Assembly: GCF_002899895.1 (NCBI RefSeq)
Contig: NZ_PPEI02000010.1
Location: forward strand, 1-54,037
Direction of reading: 5' to 3'
Source of the DNA: Chryseobacterium oncorhynchi
GTDB taxonomy: Bacteria; Bacteroidota; Bacteroidia; Flavobacteriales; Weeksellaceae
Length of the DNA stretch: 54,037 nucleotides
The notes beneath the pieces are model-generated. The model was not told where the DNA came from. It did not search any database and saw only the letters and a program-made list of their open reading frames with translations. Each line of letters begins with the position of its first letter. Position 1 is the first letter of the stretch. This document shows positions 52,095-54,037 of the stretch, one piece after another. The translations under genes and the position numbers were made by a program.

Positions 52095-54037
52095 ATGAAA
52101 AAAATAATAATCCCCATAGGGATGCTGCTGATCACCCAGTCGGTGCAGGCACAGCTTACCCCTACAGAAAACTATATACAATCAAGGACTTACCTTGAGG
52201 AGAAAACCCAGAGTGATGCCAATGCCAAGCAGGTAGAAACCGTTCAGTATTTTGATGGATTAGGACGTCCAAAGCAAGTGGTGAACGTAAAAGCTTCCCC
52301 ATTAGGAAGAGACGTTGTCACCCAAATTGTATATGACGATTTTGGAAGACAGGTGTTGGATTACCTGCCTGTTCCACAGGGAGGCACTTCAAACGGCGCT
52401 ATTGTTACAGATCCATTATCCAATGCCACGCAACCCAATATTTACGGCTCAGAGAAGATTTACTCGGAAAAGAAGCTAGAAAGCTCACCCCTGAGCAGAA
52501 TCCAGCAACAAGTTCAGGTGGGTACCGACTGGGCTAATAAACCTGTAAAGTTCCAGTATGAAGCCAATACCGCAGGAGAGGTAAAAAAGTTTACCACCAC
52601 TACCACATGGCCTGATGGAGCCTCCTTGTCAGAATTAAAGCCAGCCACGGATCCTGACTCTGAAAACGGATTCTACAAAAGCGGACAGCTCTACAAGAAT
52701 GTAGTGACCGATGAAGATGGTAACAAAACTATCGAGTTTAAGAATGGCAAGGGACAAACCATTTTGGTAAGAAAGGTCCTCAGCGCTACGGAAAATGCAG
52801 ATACCTATTATGTTTACAACGAGTATGGTCAATTGGCTTTTGTCATTCCCCCATTGGCATCGGTCTCAGTATCTTTGGACCCATCTACCCTTGACAGATT
52901 GTGCTACCAGTACAGCTATGATGGCAAAAACCGACTGGTTGAAAAGAAACTTCCGGGCAAGGGAAAGGAATATATGGTATATGATAAGGCAGATAGACTG
53001 GTTCTAACCCAGGACGACAACCTTAAGGCTCAAAGTAAATGGATCATTACCAAGTACGACCGATTAGGGCGGGTTGCCTATACGGGATTTCTATCAACCG
53101 GTGGGGGGAGAGCAGGCAGACAAAATGAGATCAATAATATAACCATTGCTGAAGAAAGAAGCTCTACAGGATTTACTCGAAATGGAATGACAATCTATTA
53201 CTCTGATGTTTATTTTGTAGGAGAAATCCCAACCATCCTAAGTGTTAACTACTACGATACTTATCCACAGGGATCACCAGCGGCCAGCAGCCAATTTTCA
53301 CAGGAACTGCTTACTGACAACCCGTCCCAACCTAAAAGTACCAAGGGACTTCCTGTTGCCTCCTATGTAAAAAACATTGAGGATGACAACTGGACAAAGA
53401 GCTACACCTATTATGATACCAGAGGCAGGGCCATTGGAACCCATTCCATCAATCACTTGGGAGGATATACTAGGACGGAGTCCAAGCTGGACTTTGCAGG
53501 GGTTTCCCAAACTGTTGTTACCAAGCATAAAAGATTGAATACGGATACGGAAAGGGTAATCACGGAGAACTTTGAGTATGACCACCAAAATAGGCTGCTG
53601 GTACATAAGCATCAGGTAGACTCCAATCCCGTGGAAATTCTGGCCCAGAATAAGTACAATGAACTTTCTCAGTTAGAAAGCAAGAAAGTAGGGGGAATAA
53701 ATGTGGCTTCATCATTACAGCAGATCGATTACAAGTACAATATCAGAGGGTGGATGACTAAGATTAATGATCCAGTCACTTTGAATGGAAAACTATTTGG
53801 ATATGAAATTAGATATAACAGTCCTAAATTTACCAACCTAACTTCGGGAAGATACAACGGAAATATTGCAGAGGTAGACTGGAAAAATGCTGCAGAAAGT
53901 ACCTTGAAACGGTATTCCTATGTTTATGACAATCTGAATAGGCTAAAAGATGCTGTCTATACAGAACCTGAATCTACCAATCCGTATAACTACAACTTTA
54001 ACGAAAACCTGACCTATGATTTTAATGGAAATATCAT
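52095..54037 (+). CDS. DUF6443 / RHS-YD repeat surface protein, 5' part (C-terminus beyond window edge)
   Basis: I translated this from the ATG at 52095, five bases after the preceding stop. It stays open for 647 codons plus two bases to the edge. The signal peptide (MKKIIIPIGMLLITQSVQAQ) and DUF6443 block ([19 protein letters not shown]) match the left paralogue. Identity rises along the gene. The first third differs at many positions (for example around the TTTTTWPDG segment), the second half is nearly identical, and the last 127 bases are exactly the same as bases 1-127 reversed. YD repeats: [36 protein letters not shown]. The rest of the gene, with any C-terminal tip and immunity partner, lies outside the window. 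Confidence 0.88.
   Translation, partial: MKKIIIPIGMLLITQSVQAQLTPTENYIQSRTYLEEKTQSDANAKQVETVQYFDGLGRPKQVVNVKASPLGRDVVTQIVYDDFGRQVLDYLPVPQGGTSNGAIVTDPLSNATQPNIYGSEKIYSEKKLESSPLSRIQQQVQVGTDWANKPVKFQYEANTAGEVKKFTTTTTWPDGASLSELKPATDPDSENGFYKSGQLYKNVVTDEDGNKTIEFKNGKGQTILVRKVLSATENADTYYVYNEYGQLAFVIPPLASVSVSLDPSTLDRLCYQYSYDGKNRLVEKKLPGKGKEYMVYDKADRLVLTQDDNLKAQSKWIITKYDRLGRVAYTGFLSTGGGRAGRQNEINNITIAEERSSTGFTRNGMTIYYSDVYFVGEIPTILSVNYYDTYPQGSPAASSQFSQELLTDNPSQPKSTKGLPVASYVKNIEDDNWTKSYTYYDTRGRAIGTHSINHLGGYTRTESKLDFAGVSQTVVTKHKRLNTDTERVITENFEYDHQNRLLVHKHQVDSNPVEILAQNKYNELSQLESKKVGGINVASSLQQIDYKYNIRGWMTKINDPVTLNGKLFGYEIRYNSPKFTNLTSGRYNGNIAEVDWKNAAESTLKRYSYVYDNLNRLKDAVYTEPESTNPYNYNFNENLTYDFNGNI
53911..54037. 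repeat. 127-base exact terminal inverted repeat, right copy
   Basis: It is the exact reverse complement of bases 1-127. Immediately inside, at 53910, the copies differ. See the left copy. Confidence 0.95.

Noticed and set aside
1-54037. CRISPR array
   Set aside because: No series of regularly spaced direct repeats was seen. The only tandem-like repeats are the two 15-base sites at 21218 and 21241.

Overview
The window looks like chromosome of a member of the Bacteroidota, family Weeksellaceae, most likely Chryseobacterium or a close relative. The reasons are several. Promoters are of the Bacteroidota type (TTG, about 18-20 bases, TAnnTTTG). Base composition is AT-rich and Shine-Dalgarno sites are absent. 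Several proteins carry type IX secretion (T9SS) C-terminal sorting domains, and DUF6443/RHS-type surface proteins are present. The genus is an inference from gene content; no 16S gene is present. Both ends of the window carry the same exact 127-base sequence in inverted orientation. That is what a short-read de Bruijn assembly (k=127) leaves when a contig ends in a collapsed repeat, so the window is probably one whole contig and its two terminal genes are cut by assembly, not by biology.

Layout. (1) 1-6477, minus strand: a three-gene cassette (T9SS-sorted repeat protein, large AT-rich YD-type protein, DUF6443/RHS protein cut by the edge). (2) 46900-54037, plus strand: a paralogous cassette with the same gene order, facing the opposite way. 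The two cassettes form imperfect inverted repeats about 6.5-7 kb long around a unique core of about 40 kb. (3) 6838-15183: an accessory region. It holds a lipoprotein, an unknown membrane protein, a gene remnant, a NERD-UvrD helicase, a GmrSD-type DUF262/HNH restriction protein and an ArdA antirestriction protein, set among palindromic spacers and a 1.2-kb gene-free stretch. It ends at a 32-base inverted copy of the 3' end of the nearby tRNA-Ala gene. (4) 15184-31704: ordinary accessory and metabolic genes: tRNA-Ala(GGC), a flavodoxin-fold oxidoreductase with an AraC regulator, a membrane protein-AraC-SnoaL-aldehyde dehydrogenase cluster, a TPR-AraC regulator, a SemiSWEET transporter, a hydroxyacyl-CoA dehydrogenase with a YWTD propeller, and an S15 hydrolase. 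(5) 31705-39527: NlpC/P60 lipoprotein, a lone LytTR regulator, DUF2255, a methyltransferase-type membrane protein, dapD, and a four-gene glycan cluster (GT87, GT2, polysaccharide deacetylase, GT4). (6) 39534-46715: a complete histidine operon, hisG-D-C-B-H-A-F-IE. It is preceded by a Bacteroidota promoter, a 16-residue leader peptide with four His codons, and an intrinsic terminator, which together make a clear attenuator.

How it works together. The his operon encodes all enzymes from PRPP/ATP to histidine and appears to be controlled by ribosome-mediated attenuation. The terminal cassettes look like a diversifying, T9SS-linked surface-protein system. The first gene and the 3' end of the third are kept nearly identical between copies, the middle gene is strongly diverged, and the inverted arrangement would allow recombination to swap segments or flip the core. 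The ArdA/restriction/helicase block next to a tRNA-derived repeat looks like the remains of an integrated mobile element with defence cargo. All functions are read from motifs; nothing was searched or aligned by machine.
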